A stretch of DNA of 64,000 nt from Altibacter lentus (GTDB taxonomy: Bacteria > Bacteroidota > Bacteroidia > Flavobacteriales > Flavobacteriaceae). The notes below the pieces were generated by a model. That model saw only the letters and a program-made list of their open reading frames with translations. It was not told where the DNA came from and did not search any database. Positions 17,097-26,871 of this stretch are shown here, piece after piece. Location: the NCBI RefSeq assembly GCF_000746845.1, contig NZ_KN050846.1, positions 1,752,963 to 1,816,962 of the forward strand, in the 5' to 3' direction. Both the position numbers and the translations under genes were made by a program. Position 1 is the stretch's first letter; every line of letters starts with the position of its first letter.

Positions 17097-18320
17097 ATGA
17101 GACTTCACTACCTAGCGATAGCTGCGGTATCTTTGGTACTGCACACAGCCCATTCTCAGGAAATTACTGAAACCTCTTTTGGCAAGGGAATGTTGAATGT
17201 AGTTGCAAAGGACAGTTCATGGAGCGTTAAATTCGCACCTCGCATCCAGTTTAGGGCCGGTTCCCAATGGGACCATGACGGTGACTCCTACGGTAGTCCC
17301 GAATATAATTTTCTTATTCGAAGAGCCCGATTAAAATTTGATGGTTTTGCATTCTCCCCTACATTAAAATATAAGATAGAGCTTGGGCTTTCCAACAGAG
17401 ATATCTCCGGAGCAAGCCGTTTTACAAGCGATGCCCCACGCTATATTTTGGATGCCGTGGTGATGTGGAATTTCTACGAAAATTTCGAACTATGGGTGGG
17501 TCAAACTAAATTACCGGGAAATGTAGAGCGTGTTGTCTCCTCGGCAAATCTTCAGTTGATCGATCGGTCATTACTTAACAGTCGTTTTAATATCGATCGA
17601 GATATAGGGATCCAATTACGTCATCAAACAAAACTTTCAGAATCGATTGTACTTCGCGAAAAATTTGCATTATCTCAAGGGGAGGGACGAAATATCACAA
17701 CCGGCAATCTTGGAGGCCTTCAATATACCGGTCGACTGGAGGTACTCCCTTTTGGAACCTTTAAAGGAAAAGGAGATTATATACAAAGCGATTTGAGCCG
17801 GGAACAATCTCCAAAATTAATGGTGGGCGTAACCTACGATTTTAATGACAATGCCGTAAAAACGAGAAGCAATCTCGGCGATTATATGCTTACCTCTACC
17901 GGCTTCTACGAAACCGATATCTCGACGATTTTCGTGGATGCGATGTTCAAGTACAAGGGTTTTTCTTTTATGGGTGAATTTGCGGCGCGAGAGGCAGATG
18001 CTCCTGTTGCTACAGAACTTAACGGGATGCCTGCAATGGATGAGGAAGGAAATTTAACCGAAGATGTCGTTCTTGTTGGAAACGCTTATAATTTTCAAGC
18101 AGGATATGTATTCGAGTCGAATTATGAGATTGCAGGGCGATTTACCACTGTGGATTATGCCGCTATTACTGAAACTTCAAACCCCGAACAATACACTGTG
18201 GGGGTTTCTAAATATATTGTAGGCCATAAATTGAAAGTACAGTCGGATGTAAGTTACACTACTTCTTCCGGAGAACCCGATTCTATTGAGTTCAGGATTG
18301 GTTTCGACCTTCATTTTTAA
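17097..18320 (+). CDS. OprO/OprP-type phosphate porin
   Basis: A 407-residue outer-membrane beta-barrel with a signal peptide (MRLHYLAIAAVSLVLHTAHSQ). The family landmarks are clear: WSVKFAPRIQFRAGSQWD, NFLIRRARLKFDGFAFSPTLKYKIEL in the first strands, an ELWVGQTKLPGN strand, and the C-terminal strand IEFRIGFDLHF ending in Phe. Proteins of this family (phosphate-selective porin O and P) let phosphate or polyphosphate pass the outer membrane, although Bacteroidota members are poorly studied. It sits 79 bp upstream of the PiT phosphate transporter on the same strand, which supports a phosphate role. Phased TTAAC repeats precede it. Confidence 0.9.
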   Translation: MRLHYLAIAAVSLVLHTAHSQEITETSFGKGMLNVVAKDSSWSVKFAPRIQFRAGSQWDHDGDSYGSPEYNFLIRRARLKFDGFAFSPTLKYKIELGLSNRDISGASRFTSDAPRYILDAVVMWNFYENFELWVGQTKLPGNVERVVSSANLQLIDRSLLNSRFNIDRDIGIQLRHQTKLSESIVLREKFALSQGEGRNITTGNLGGLQYTGRLEVLPFGTFKGKGDYIQSDLSREQSPKLMVGVTYDFNDNAVKTRSNLGDYMLTSTGFYETDISTIFVDAMFKYKGFSFMGEFAAREADAPVATELNGMPAMDEEGNLTEDVVLVGNAYNFQAGYVFESNYEIAGRFTTVDYAAITETSNPEQYTVGVSKYIVGHKLKVQSDVSYTTSSGEPDSIEFRIGFDLHF

Positions 18321-18330
18321 ACCGAAAGAG

Positions 18331-18375
18331 ATAACAATTTGGTAACAAGGAAACTTAATTTAATTGTGACATTTG
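18331..18375 (+). promoter_or_regulatory. paired TAAC repeats and -7-like element before the PiT gene
   Basis: ATAAC (18331-18335) and GTAAC (18342-18346) are 11 bp apart. GACATTTG at 18368-18375 (one mismatch to TAnnTTTG) starts 22 bp after the last repeat, the same distance as in front of the TonB receptor. It suggests that PiT has its own activator-controlled promoter besides read-through from the porin. Confidence 0.45.
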
Positions 18376-18399
18376 CACCACTAATAACTATTAGATAAC

Positions 18400-20643
18400 A
18401 TGGAAAACATTTATTTATTAATGCTCGTTGCCCTTGCCGCTTTAGCGGTTGCCGACCTCGTAGTTGGCGTAAGTAATGACGCAGTAAACTTCTTGAACTC
18501 CGCTATTGGATCCAAAGCGATCTCATTCCGGACCATTATGATCGTTGCGAGTTTAGGTATCTTTATTGGAGCGGTCTTCTCCAGTGGAATGATGGAGGTG
18601 GCCCGTAAAGGAATCTTTGTTCCCGGAGAGTTCTATTTTGAAGAGATCATGATCATTTTTATGGCAGTAATGATTACAGATATCTTACTGTTGGATTTCT
18701 TCAACACCCTTGGAATGCCTACCTCTACAACCGTCTCTATTGTATTTGAGCTACTTGGTGCAGCCGTGGTGATGGCGCTTATAAAAATTAGTGCATCAGA
18801 CACCGAAACGATTGCAAATCTTGGAACTTATATTAATACTGAAAAGGCCACCGAGATCATCTCGGGGATTCTTCTATCTGTCGTGATCGCCTTTACCATT
18901 GGAGCGCTGGTCCAATGGCTTTCCCGCTTAATATTTACCTTCCACTATGAGAAGAAGATCAAAAATTTTGGTGCTCTTTTTGGCGGGGTAGCACTTACAG
19001 CTATAGGCTATTTTATTTTTCTGAAAGGATTAAAAGGAACGCCATATTACGATGATTTCAAGTGGGTGCTCGAAGAGCAAACGCTCCTGCTTGTCGCCGG
19101 TAGTTTTGTTTTTTGGACCTTGTTCTCCTTCTTATTTATGAAGCTTTTCAAGAAAAGCATCCTTATTGTTGTTATTGCTGTGGGAACCTTCGGATTGGCC
19201 TTAGCCTTTTCCGGAAACGACCTTGTAAACTTTATTGGAGTGCCTATGGCCGCTTATCATTCCTACGAAGCCTGGATCGCTTCGGGAGAGGCCGCCTCTA
19301 CCTTTTCCATGGAGATTTTGGAATCTAAGGTCCCCGCAGAGCCATTTCTACTTCTCATCGCCGGGGCGGTGATGGTACTTACGCTGTGGTTCTCGAAAAA
19401 GGCAAAGACCGTAACCGACACAGAGATCGGGCTGTCCAGACAAGGTGAAGGTCACGAAAAATTTAGTCCGAACGTCCTGTCACGTGCCGTAGTGAAGGGA
19501 AGTACCAAATTAGTTTCGGCTTTGGGAGGCATGATACCTCAGGCTACACAAGATAAGATTAGCGCGAGTTTTGAGAAACCCGTGGTACAACTTCCGAAGC
19601 ATAAGACCTACGAATTGCCGGCTTTCGATATGATCCGCGCCTCGATAAATCTTGTCGTAGCGGGGGTGCTTATTTCCATCGCAACCTCAATGAAGTTGCC
19701 ACTTTCTACTACTTACGTAACCTTTATGGTTGCCATGGGTACTTCATTGGCCGATCGTGCCTGGGGACGTGAAAGTGCTGTCTACCGTGTCGCCGGAGTG
19801 CTTAATGTGATCGGGGGCTGGTTCTTTACGGCTTTCAGTGCGTTTGTAGCAGCCGGAACTATGGCATACCTAATCTATTTAGGTAAAGGTACCGCGATCG
19901 CCATTCTATTGTTGTTGGCCATTGGACTATTGATTAGAAACTATATTTCTCATAAAAATAAATCCAATAAAGTAGTTCCACACGATGAATTGAAAAAAGC
20001 TGAAAGCAGTACCGTTCAAGGGATCATCGAAGAAAGCGCCGACAATGTTGCGAAAGCAGTTGCAAGGACCAATAAGATCTATTCTTCCATTATTACCGGT
20101 CTTGCAAAACAAGAAAGCTCTAAACTCAAGAAGAGTAAACAGCGTGTTTCCAAACTCAGTGATGAGGTGGATGACCTTCGTAATAATATCTTCTACTTCA
20201 TCAAGAATCTTGACGAAGGTAGTGTACGCGGAAGTAATTTCTATATCCTTATTCTCGGGTACCTCACAGATGTCACACAGTCGTTGGAGTACATTGCAAA
20301 AGTGAGCTATAAACACGTTCATAACAATCACAAGGCACTTCGATTTAATCAGATCAAGGACCTTCAAGAGATCGACAACTCGTTCGAGTCGCTGCTGAAG
20401 GACATTGAAGAGATCTTTGAGAACCGGGAGTTTGAAAAACTGGGAGAAATCCTTGTTCGCAAGAAGAAAGCGTTCGATGACATTTCGGCAATGATCGAAA
20501 AGCAGATCACAAGAACTCGTACCGAAGAATCGAGTCCTAAAAATACGACCCTTTATTTTAGTCTGTTGCTCGAAACAAAAGATCTGGTTACTGCGCTAAT
20601 GCACCTAATGGAGGAGTATTATAAGAGTTACAGCAAAGAGTAA
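18400..20643 (+). CDS. PiT-family inorganic phosphate transporter with C-terminal PhoU-like domain
   Basis: A 747-residue inner-membrane protein. Both PiT half-motifs are present: GVSNDAVNFLNSAIGSKA (about 23-40) with TLGMPTSTTVSIVFELLG downstream, and a second copy region with ATSMKLPLSTTYVTFMVAMGTSLADRAWG after a long central part. The last 200 residues or so are hydrophilic and helical (KLKKSKQRVSKLSDEVDDLRNNIFYFIKNLDEGS onward, quoted in part) and look like a PhoU/DUF47-type bundle. PiT carriers import metal-phosphate with protons. The fused helical domain may gate or sense transport. It follows the porin gene, giving an outer- plus inner-membrane phosphate route, and is closed by a terminator. 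Confidence 0.93.
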   Translation: MENIYLLMLVALAALAVADLVVGVSNDAVNFLNSAIGSKAISFRTIMIVASLGIFIGAVFSSGMMEVARKGIFVPGEFYFEEIMIIFMAVMITDILLLDFFNTLGMPTSTTVSIVFELLGAAVVMALIKISASDTETIANLGTYINTEKATEIISGILLSVVIAFTIGALVQWLSRLIFTFHYEKKIKNFGALFGGVALTAIGYFIFLKGLKGTPYYDDFKWVLEEQTLLLVAGSFVFWTLFSFLFMKLFKKSILIVVIAVGTFGLALAFSGNDLVNFIGVPMAAYHSYEAWIASGEAASTFSMEILESKVPAEPFLLLIAGAVMVLTLWFSKKAKTVTDTEIGLSRQGEGHEKFSPNVLSRAVVKGSTKLVSALGGMIPQATQDKISASFEKPVVQLPKHKTYELPAFDMIRASINLVVAGVLISIATSMKLPLSTTYVTFMVAMGTSLADRAWGRESAVYRVAGVLNVIGGWFFTAFSAFVAAGTMAYLIYLGKGTAIAILLLLAIGLLIRNYISHKNKSNKVVPHDELKKAESSTVQGIIEESADNVAKAVARTNKIYSSIITGLAKQESSKLKKSKQRVSKLSDEVDDLRNNIFYFIKNLDEGSVRGSNFYILILGYLTDVTQSLEYIAKVSYKHVHNNHKALRFNQIKDLQEIDNSFESLLKDIEEIFENREFEKLGEILVRKKKAFDDISAMIEKQITRTRTEESSPKNTTLYFSLLLETKDLVTALMHLMEEYYKSYSKE

Positions 20644-20660
20644 CTAGCATGATTCCTCTG

Positions 20661-20706
20661 AAAAAATCCCGTTATCTTGAGCATCTTTCAAGTAACGGGA
20701 TTTTTT
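20661..20706. terminator. terminator after the PiT gene
   Basis: Arms aaaaaatcccgtta and taacgggatttttt enclose an 18-nt centre (tcttgagcatctttcaag) that can itself pair further (cttgaaagatgctcaag), giving a long hairpin followed by T6. Confidence 0.85.
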
Positions 20707-20761
20707 AATGGGCTTTTTGAAAGAATCAGAATTTTGTATCACACCAACTAACGGCAACCGC

Positions 20762-21901
20762 ATGAATATATCGTCTTCAAAAAATCTTAAAGAAGTAGCC
20801 GTAGTCTTTTTTAAACTTGGCTGCTTCGCTTTTGGCGGACCGGCGGCACATATTGCCATGATGGAACAAGAGGTCGTTTCTAAAAGAAAGTGGATGACAC
20901 GCGCACATTTTTTAGATCTTGTGGGTGCAACAAATCTTATTCCGGGGCCCAATTCTACCGAAATGACCATGCATTGTGGTCATGAAAGAGCCGGTAAAAA
21001 AGGACTTGTTGTGGCGGGTCTTTGTTTTATTCTGCCGGCTGTTGTAATAACCGGCGCGCTTGCCTATTTATATGTTCGTTACGGGACTCTTCCGGAGGTC
21101 GCCCCTTTTGTAAAAGGCATTCAACCCGCCGTGCTCGCCATAATAGCTTCTGCCATTATTAAGTTGGGCAAGAAGGCAGTGAAAAACTGGGAGTTGGGAA
21201 TTCTGGGGTTTTTGGTGCTTACTGCAGCCCTTTTAGGCGTTAATGAAGTGGTTGCACTCCTTTTGGGCGGAATCACAGGACTCCTTTATTTTTTTCTGAA
21301 AGACACTTTAAGGAGATCCCCTCACGCTCAATTTGCCCCGTTCTTGATATGTTTCGTTTCTGCCGAAGTTTTTGCAAAACTGTCAACTCTTAAGATATTC
21401 TGGATCTTCCTGAAGGTTGGAAGCATCCTCTATGGCAGCGGGTATGTGCTCTTCGCCTATCTCGACGCCGAATTGGTCACGGCAGGTTATTTAACGCGTC
21501 CCGAACTCATTGAAGCCATTGGTATAGGACAATTCACTCCCGGTCCTGTGCTTTCTACCGCTACCTTCATTGGCTATCAACTTGGTGGGTTTTGGGGTGC
21601 CGTAGCAGCCACCACTGGTATATTCGTTCCTTCATTTCTTTTCGTCTGGATCCTAAATCCGTTGGTGCCAAGGATGAGACGTTCGTCTTTGCTGGGCTAC
21701 TTTTTAGATAGTGTGAATGTAGCTGCCGTAGCGGTGATGTTGGCCGTCTTGTACATTATGGCTTCAGAGACATTGGTAGATTGGCGGACGATGCTCATTC
21801 TGGCAATAAGTTCTGTTCTTGTATTTCGCTTTCAAAAAGTGAGTGTGATCTGGGTGATCGTACTAGGGGCTTTGTTAGGCTATCTGCTTCAGTATTTATA
21901 A
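20762..21901 (+). CDS. chromate transporter (CHR) family, two-domain form
   Basis: 379 residues from ATG 20762. An ATG at 20708 directly abuts the preceding terminator's T-run and is rejected. The protein has two homologous membrane halves, as in long-chain CHR transporters. The first half opens with VVFFKLGCFAFGGPAAHIAMMEQE and has GATNLIPGPNSTEMT. The second has FLKVGSILYGSGYVLFAYLD and GIGQFTPGPVLSTATFIGYQLGG. The family exports chromate in resistant bacteria, but many genomic copies are of unproven substrate. No chrB or sulfate gene is adjacent. Its end overlaps the convergent CPBP gene by 6 bp. Confidence 0.9.
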   Translation: MNISSSKNLKEVAVVFFKLGCFAFGGPAAHIAMMEQEVVSKRKWMTRAHFLDLVGATNLIPGPNSTEMTMHCGHERAGKKGLVVAGLCFILPAVVITGALAYLYVRYGTLPEVAPFVKGIQPAVLAIIASAIIKLGKKAVKNWELGILGFLVLTAALLGVNEVVALLLGGITGLLYFFLKDTLRRSPHAQFAPFLICFVSAEVFAKLSTLKIFWIFLKVGSILYGSGYVLFAYLDAELVTAGYLTRPELIEAIGIGQFTPGPVLSTATFIGYQLGGFWGAVAATTGIFVPSFLFVWILNPLVPRMRRSSLLGYFLDSVNVAAVAVMLAVLYIMASETLVDWRTMLILAISSVLVFRFQKVSVIWVIVLGALLGYLLQYL

Positions 21902-22654
21902 GATTTCTGAAAAGGATAATCCTTCAAAATAATAATAGTCCAGTAGTACAATGATCAAATTGTGGATAAAATGTATCAGCATTCCCAGCCATAATGTGCT
22001 GTATCTATGCCGTAGATACCCTAGTACAATTCCGAAGGGAAAGATCCAAACAAAAGACAGCAATGAAAAATGGATCAATGCAAATATAAAGGCTGTTGCC
22101 AAAATAGTGATCCTGGGTGTTGTAACGATCTGTAATTGATTGAACAGGAAACCCCGAAAAGCCAGCTCTTCAAAGATTGGGGGAATGATCACATAAAACA
22201 CAAAGGCCCAAAAGAAGGGACTGTCATAAAACATATAATCATAGAACAAATTGGTATCTTCATCATAGAGCATTGTATTCAACCAATCTACGCTGTAATA
22301 CACACTGAGCCCGGTGAGGAAGGGAAAAAGAACAGAGAACAGCACCCCTTTCCACTCAACTTTTACGACATTGTAGAGAGAGAAGACATTTCTGACATCA
22401 AAGAAGGTAAACAATACCGTAAGCAGTATAAAGACACTTTCTAGTGCTATTTCGGTAAAGAGGGAATCACTTTCGGCATAAACGGCATAGGCAATAACAG
22501 CATACAATAGATAGGCACCGTAAAAAGCGATGATGAGCTGTATGCTCCTTCTTTCCTTCACAGCTTGTCGGGTTACGACCCTATTGCCACAATGACCACA
22601 GAAGCGCGCTGTTTGAGGCAGTAAGTTCTTACAACGGGTACAACGGCTCTCCAT
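21896..22654 (-). CDS. CPBP-family intramembrane metalloprotease with N-terminal zinc ribbon
   Basis: A 252-residue protein. Residues 1-25 form a zinc ribbon (CTRCKNLLP, then CGHCGNR). About six hydrophobic helices follow and carry the CPBP/Abi motifs: EELAFRGFLFNQL, the helix FALIHFSLLSF, and HFIHNLIIV near the end. These residues form the metal-binding active site of the Rce1-like family. In bacteria its members act in bacteriocin immunity, surface processing or unknown membrane proteolysis. It lies 9 bp downstream of another zinc-ribbon membrane protein gene, likely co-transcribed. Confidence 0.88.
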   Translation of the reverse strand: MESRCTRCKNLLPQTARFCGHCGNRVVTRQAVKERRSIQLIIAFYGAYLLYAVIAYAVYAESDSLFTEIALESVFILLTVLFTFFDVRNVFSLYNVVKVEWKGVLFSVLFPFLTGLSVYYSVDWLNTMLYDEDTNLFYDYMFYDSPFFWAFVFYVIIPPIFEELAFRGFLFNQLQIVTTPRITILATAFIFALIHFSLLSFVWIFPFGIVLGYLRHRYSTLWLGMLIHFIHNLIIVLLDYYYFEGLSFSEIL

Positions 22655-22663
22655 GGATGGATC

Positions 22664-23161
22664 TTAAATATTTCGAAGTTGCATGGCAGAGTTGATCCCC
22701 TTAGCAAGGTACCCAATCACCAGAATTTTTATAATGATCCCTTTATAGATCGTAGACGGGTCCAGGATCGCATCGATCACCACAATGGTAAGAAAGACCA
22801 GCAATCCAAGAACTAGTGCAATGAGCGGCCGCTTTTGGGACCAATATCCTAGTGCGAGATAGATCACTGCTAAAATTCCCGTTGCGATCAAGGTCGCACT
22901 GTCTTCAAAGCGAAAAAAATAGATCAACCCCCAAAACAACGAAAGTCCGGCCACTACATACAAACTATTTCGTGCAGATTTGATACGTTTGGATGCATTT
23001 TGAGAGGTTTGATTCGCGATAACGCGTTTGGCATGAAAACCAGATCGCTGTGCTTCGGAGCCTCGCTCCGGGTAACCACAAGCGGTACAGAATACCTGCT
23101 TCTCGATTAATTGGGTGTCGCATTGAGAGCAATGTACTGCGGGGATCAAGATTTCTTCCAT
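22664..23161 (-). CDS. zinc-ribbon membrane protein of unknown function
   Basis: 165 residues from ATG 23161. The longer open frame would run through the terminator of nrdA and is rejected. The N-terminus has a zinc ribbon (HCSQCDTQLIEKQVFCTACG). A basic linker and about four hydrophobic helices from residue 65 on follow. It shares the ribbon-plus-membrane design of its downstream neighbour, the CPBP protease. The two could work together, for example as a membrane sensor or an adaptor for the protease (inference). No family name is recognised. Confidence 0.7.
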   Translation of the reverse strand: MEEILIPAVHCSQCDTQLIEKQVFCTACGYPERGSEAQRSGFHAKRVIANQTSQNASKRIKSARNSLYVVAGLSLFWGLIYFFRFEDSATLIATGILAVIYLALGYWSQKRPLIALVLGLLVFLTIVVIDAILDPSTIYKGIIIKILVIGYLAKGINSAMQLRNI

Positions 23162-23197
23162 ACGTAGCTTTAAAAAAGCTAATATAAAAGAATCCAT

Positions 23198-23228
23198 AAA
23201 AAAAGGAAGGCGAAACGCCTTCCTTTTT
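23198..23228. terminator. terminator after nrdA
   Basis: Arms aaaaaggaaggc and gccttccttttt around gaaac. It serves nrdA on the minus strand and lies upstream of the zinc-ribbon gene start at 23161. Confidence 0.85.
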
Positions 23229-23247
23229 ATCATAAAACACTTAAAAT

Positions 23248-25674
23248 TTAAGAACCACACATAAGACAATCATCGTCCTCATCGGCTGTACGAGATTTGG
23301 CTAACAATTCGCGTAATTCTTGGGGCGTAAGCGGTTGATTGGATGTCGCCGAAGTGGCATCCACCGCAGTGGTTGCGGCAACAGCTGCAACCGGTTCTTT
23401 TTTGGTTTCACTCTTAAGCGTAAACTTGATAGCATCCACCGCACTCTTTGTACGTAAATAATACATTCCTGTCTTTAGACCGCTCTTCCAAGCATAGAAA
23501 TGCATGGAGGTAAGTTTTGCAAAGTTCGCATTCTCCATAAAGAGGTTGAGTGACTGTGACTGATCGATGAAATATCCTCTGTGACGGGACATGTCGATGA
23601 TATCTTTCATACTCAATTCCCACACGGTCTTGTAGAGTTCTTTCAATTCCTGCGGAATGATATCTACGTCTTGTATGGAGCCATTGGCACGCATAATCTG
23701 TTCTTTGAGGTCCTCGTTCCACAATCCTAGTGACACCAGGTCTTCCAACAGGTGTTTGTTTACTACAATGAATTCTCCTGAAAGGACTCTTCGGGTGTAG
23801 ATATTGGAGGTATAGGGCTCAAAGGCCTCATTATTACCGAGGATCTGAGAGGTTGATGCGGTTGGCATTGGCGCTACTAACAAAGAGTTACGCACGCCGT
23901 GCTTTTTCACATCTTTCCGAAGTTTTGCCCAGTCCCAGCGACCGCTTAGTTCTTCATCCTTAATTCCCCAAAGGTTGTGCTGAAACAATCCTTGAGAAAT
24001 AGGTGAACCTTTATAGGTCTCGTAAGCACCATCTGTTTTGGCTTCTTCCATAGAAGCAGAAACAGCTGCAAAATAGAGTGTTTCAAAGATCTCCTGATTC
24101 AATTTTTTGGCTTCATCGCACGTAAAAGGAAGACGCAACATGATAAAGGTATCTGCCAATCCCTGTACTCCCAGGCCTACCGGACGGTGGCGGAAATTAG
24201 AGTTCTCTGCTTCCTTAACCGGGTAATAATTGCGATCGATAACGCGATTTAGGTTTTTGGTTACTCGTTTTGTCACCCGGAACAATTCTTTGTGGTCAAA
24301 TTCTCCGTTCTTTACAAACATGGGTAGCGCAATGGATGCTAAGTTACATACCGCGACCTCATCCGGCGCGGTATACTCCATGATCTCTGTACATAAATTA
24401 GAGGAACGAATGGTTCCTAAATTCTTTTGGTTGCTCTTTCGGTTGGCGGCATCCTTATAAAGCATGTAGGGCGTTCCTGTCTCAATTTGAGACTCCATGA
24501 TCTTTTCCCATAGCTCCCGTGCTTTAATGGTCTTACGCCCTTTGTTCTCTGCTTCATATTTGTGGTATAAAGCTTCAAACTCTTCGCCGTGACAATCGAA
24601 CAATCCGGGGCATTCGTTTGGACACATCAAGGTCCACTCTCCGTCCTCCTGTACACGCTTCATAAACAAATCCGGGATCCACATGGCATAAAAGAGATCA
24701 CGAGCACGCATTTCTTCTTTTCCATGATTTTTCTTTAGGTCCAAGAAGTCAAAAATATCGGCATGCCATGGCTCAACGTAGATGGCAAAAGAGCCTTTTC
24801 GTTTACCCCCTCCCTGATCTACGTAACGCGCGGTATCATTGAACACACGAAGCATAGGAACAATTCCGTTGGAAGTTCCATTGGTTCCGGAGATATAGGA
24901 ACCGGTTGCACGGATGTTATGAATTGACAATCCAATTCCTCCGGCCGATTGTGAGATTTTGGCAGTCTGCTTCAGTGTGTCATAGATACCGTCAATGCTG
25001 TCATCCTTCATCGTTAATAGGAAGCAAGATGACATTTGTGGTTTTGGTGTACCACTATTGAATAAAGTAGGTGTTGCGTGTGTAAAGAATTTCTTGGACA
25101 TGAGCTCATAGGTCTCCTTGACAGCGGCCAGGTCGTCAAGATGGATTCCAACAGAAACACGCATCAACATGTGTTGCGGACGCTCCACGATCTTCCCGTT
25201 TAATTTCAATAAATAAGATCGCTCCAATGTTTTGAAACCGAAGTAATCGTATCCAAAATCACGATTATAAATAATGGTGGAGTCCAATTCTTCGGCATTT
25301 TTCTTGATGACCTCGTAAACTTCATCGCTTAGCAATGGTGCATCCTTTCCGGTACGCGGATTTACATAGGTATAAAGGTCTGTCATCACCTCAGAGAACG
25401 ATTTCTTGGTATTCTTGTGTAAGTTAGAGACAGAGATTCTAGCAGCAAGACGTGCATAGTCGGGGTGAGATGTGGTCATTGTGGCCGCTACTTCGGCTGC
25501 CAGATTATCCAGCTCACTTGTGGTTACCCCGTCGTACAAGCCTTCAATAACTCGCATTGAAATCTTTACCGGATCTACTAATTCATTTAGACCATAACAC
25601 AGCTTTCGCACTCGTGCGGTGATCTTATCGAACATGATAGGTTCTTTGCGGCCGTCTCTTTTAATTACATTCAT
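23248..25674 (-). CDS. nrdA: class I ribonucleotide reductase, alpha (catalytic) subunit
   Basis: An 808-residue enzyme reducing ribonucleoside diphosphates to deoxy forms. An ATP-cone begins the protein ([20 protein letters not shown]), so it is probably allosterically controlled by dATP. Catalytic motifs include [18 protein letters not shown] (first redox Cys), NLCTEIMEY region (the NxCxE active-site Asn, Cys and Glu) and the later [22 protein letters not shown] (partner Cys missing here as in family variants is not judged). The C-terminus ends DDDCLMCGS, the flexible CxxC that takes electrons from thioredoxin or glutaredoxin. nrdB lies 126 bp upstream on the same strand. Confidence 0.96.
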   Translation of the reverse strand: MNVIKRDGRKEPIMFDKITARVRKLCYGLNELVDPVKISMRVIEGLYDGVTTSELDNLAAEVAATMTTSHPDYARLAARISVSNLHKNTKKSFSEVMTDLYTYVNPRTGKDAPLLSDEVYEVIKKNAEELDSTIIYNRDFGYDYFGFKTLERSYLLKLNGKIVERPQHMLMRVSVGIHLDDLAAVKETYELMSKKFFTHATPTLFNSGTPKPQMSSCFLLTMKDDSIDGIYDTLKQTAKISQSAGGIGLSIHNIRATGSYISGTNGTSNGIVPMLRVFNDTARYVDQGGGKRKGSFAIYVEPWHADIFDFLDLKKNHGKEEMRARDLFYAMWIPDLFMKRVQEDGEWTLMCPNECPGLFDCHGEEFEALYHKYEAENKGRKTIKARELWEKIMESQIETGTPYMLYKDAANRKSNQKNLGTIRSSNLCTEIMEYTAPDEVAVCNLASIALPMFVKNGEFDHKELFRVTKRVTKNLNRVIDRNYYPVKEAENSNFRHRPVGLGVQGLADTFIMLRLPFTCDEAKKLNQEIFETLYFAAVSASMEEAKTDGAYETYKGSPISQGLFQHNLWGIKDEELSGRWDWAKLRKDVKKHGVRNSLLVAPMPTASTSQILGNNEAFEPYTSNIYTRRVLSGEFIVVNKHLLEDLVSLGLWNEDLKEQIMRANGSIQDVDIIPQELKELYKTVWELSMKDIIDMSRHRGYFIDQSQSLNLFMENANFAKLTSMHFYAWKSGLKTGMYYLRTKSAVDAIKFTLKSETKKEPVAAVAATTAVDATSATSNQPLTPQELRELLAKSRTADEDDDCLMCGS

Positions 25675-25800
25675 TCTGTTCTACTTTATGAGGTTACTTA
25701 TTTTTTTTGAAAAAAGGTGCCGTGGTGAAGTTTATAAACAACACTCAATCAGCATTTTATGTCGAAAAGCCCGCTTCTTGGGGAGAAAGCGGATGCTCTT

Positions 25801-26778
25801 CTAAAAATCTGCGTCGAAACTTATTTTATTCGACTCTTTGTCCATGTTAGTGACGCCTGCTTTTTGATATTCAGATACTCGTTTCTCGAAGAAGTTCGTT
25901 TTTCCTTGTAACGATATCATATCCATAAAGTCGAATGGATTGGTGGCGTTGTATTCTTTTTCACATTCCAGCTCAACCAGAAGGCGGTCTGTTACGAACT
26001 CTAAATATTGGGTCATGAGCTTTGAGTTCATTCCAATAAGGCTGGCCGGTAGTGATTCGGTAATAAATTCTCGTTCAATGTTCAATGCATCGACGATGAT
26101 CTCGCGGATGCGCTCCTTTGGCACTTTGTTGACCAAATGCTGATTGTGCAGATGCACGGCAAAGTCGCAGTGTACTCCTTCATCTCTAGAGATCAACTCG
26201 TTCGAGAAGGTCAAGCCGGGCATGAGGCCTCGTTTCTTCAACCAGAAAATAGAGCAGAAGGCTCCGCTAAAGAAGATCCCTTCCACAGCAGCAAAAGCGA
26301 TAAGTCGCTCCGCAAAACTGGGGCTTTCGATCCATTTCAACGCCCAGTCTGCTTTCTTTTTGATGGCAGGGAAGTTCTCAATGGCATTAAACAATTGATC
26401 CTTTTCCTTATCGTCTTTAACGTAGGTGTCGATCAACAATGAATAGGTTTCACTGTGGATGTTTTCCATCATAATCTGGAACCCATAAAAGAACTTTGCT
26501 TCGCTGTATTGCACTTCATTCACAAAATTCTCTGCGAGATTCTCATTTACAATACCGTCGCTGGCTGCAAAAAAGGCAAGGATGTGTTTTATAAAATAGC
26601 GCTCATCGTCGTTTAGTTTCCCGGTCCAGTCGGTAAGATCTTGATGAAGATCGATTTCTTCCGCCGTCCAAAAACTAGCCTCCGATTTCTTATACCATTC
26701 CCAAATATCGTGATGTTGGATTGGAAAGATTACAAATCGATTCTTGTTTTCTTGTAAAATGGGTTCTACTGCGCTCAT
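25801..26778 (-). CDS. nrdB: class I ribonucleotide reductase, beta (radical) subunit
   Basis: A 325-residue ferritin-like protein that holds the metal cofactor and radical for NrdA. The ligand motifs are present: ENIHSETY and later [11 protein letters not shown], both ExxH pairs of the dimetal site. A Tyr follows the first ExxH motif in the position of the radical tyrosine of E. coli R2 (HSxxY), so it looks like a tyrosyl-radical enzyme. The C-terminal NKISFDADF is the usual tail that docks to NrdA. It is the first gene of the nrdBA operon, and the 423-bp region upstream carries repeated TTTTCAAC motifs. Confidence 0.96.
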   Translation of the reverse strand: MSAVEPILQENKNRFVIFPIQHHDIWEWYKKSEASFWTAEEIDLHQDLTDWTGKLNDDERYFIKHILAFFAASDGIVNENLAENFVNEVQYSEAKFFYGFQIMMENIHSETYSLLIDTYVKDDKEKDQLFNAIENFPAIKKKADWALKWIESPSFAERLIAFAAVEGIFFSGAFCSIFWLKKRGLMPGLTFSNELISRDEGVHCDFAVHLHNQHLVNKVPKERIREIIVDALNIEREFITESLPASLIGMNSKLMTQYLEFVTDRLLVELECEKEYNATNPFDFMDMISLQGKTNFFEKRVSEYQKAGVTNMDKESNKISFDADF

Positions 26779-26871
26779 TGTCCTTCGTTTTAAATTTTTA
26801 TTATTTCTGATTACTAGGGACTAACAAATATGAAAAATTTAAAAGGCAAAAAACCGAAAATGGGAGTTGGG

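Noticed and set aside
20708-20761. Longer start for the chromate-type transporter.
   Set aside because: The ATG abuts the T-run of the preceding terminator, leaving no room for a promoter or leader.
23162-23269. Longer start for the zinc-ribbon membrane protein.
   Set aside because: It would cross the nrdA terminator and the nrdA 3' end.
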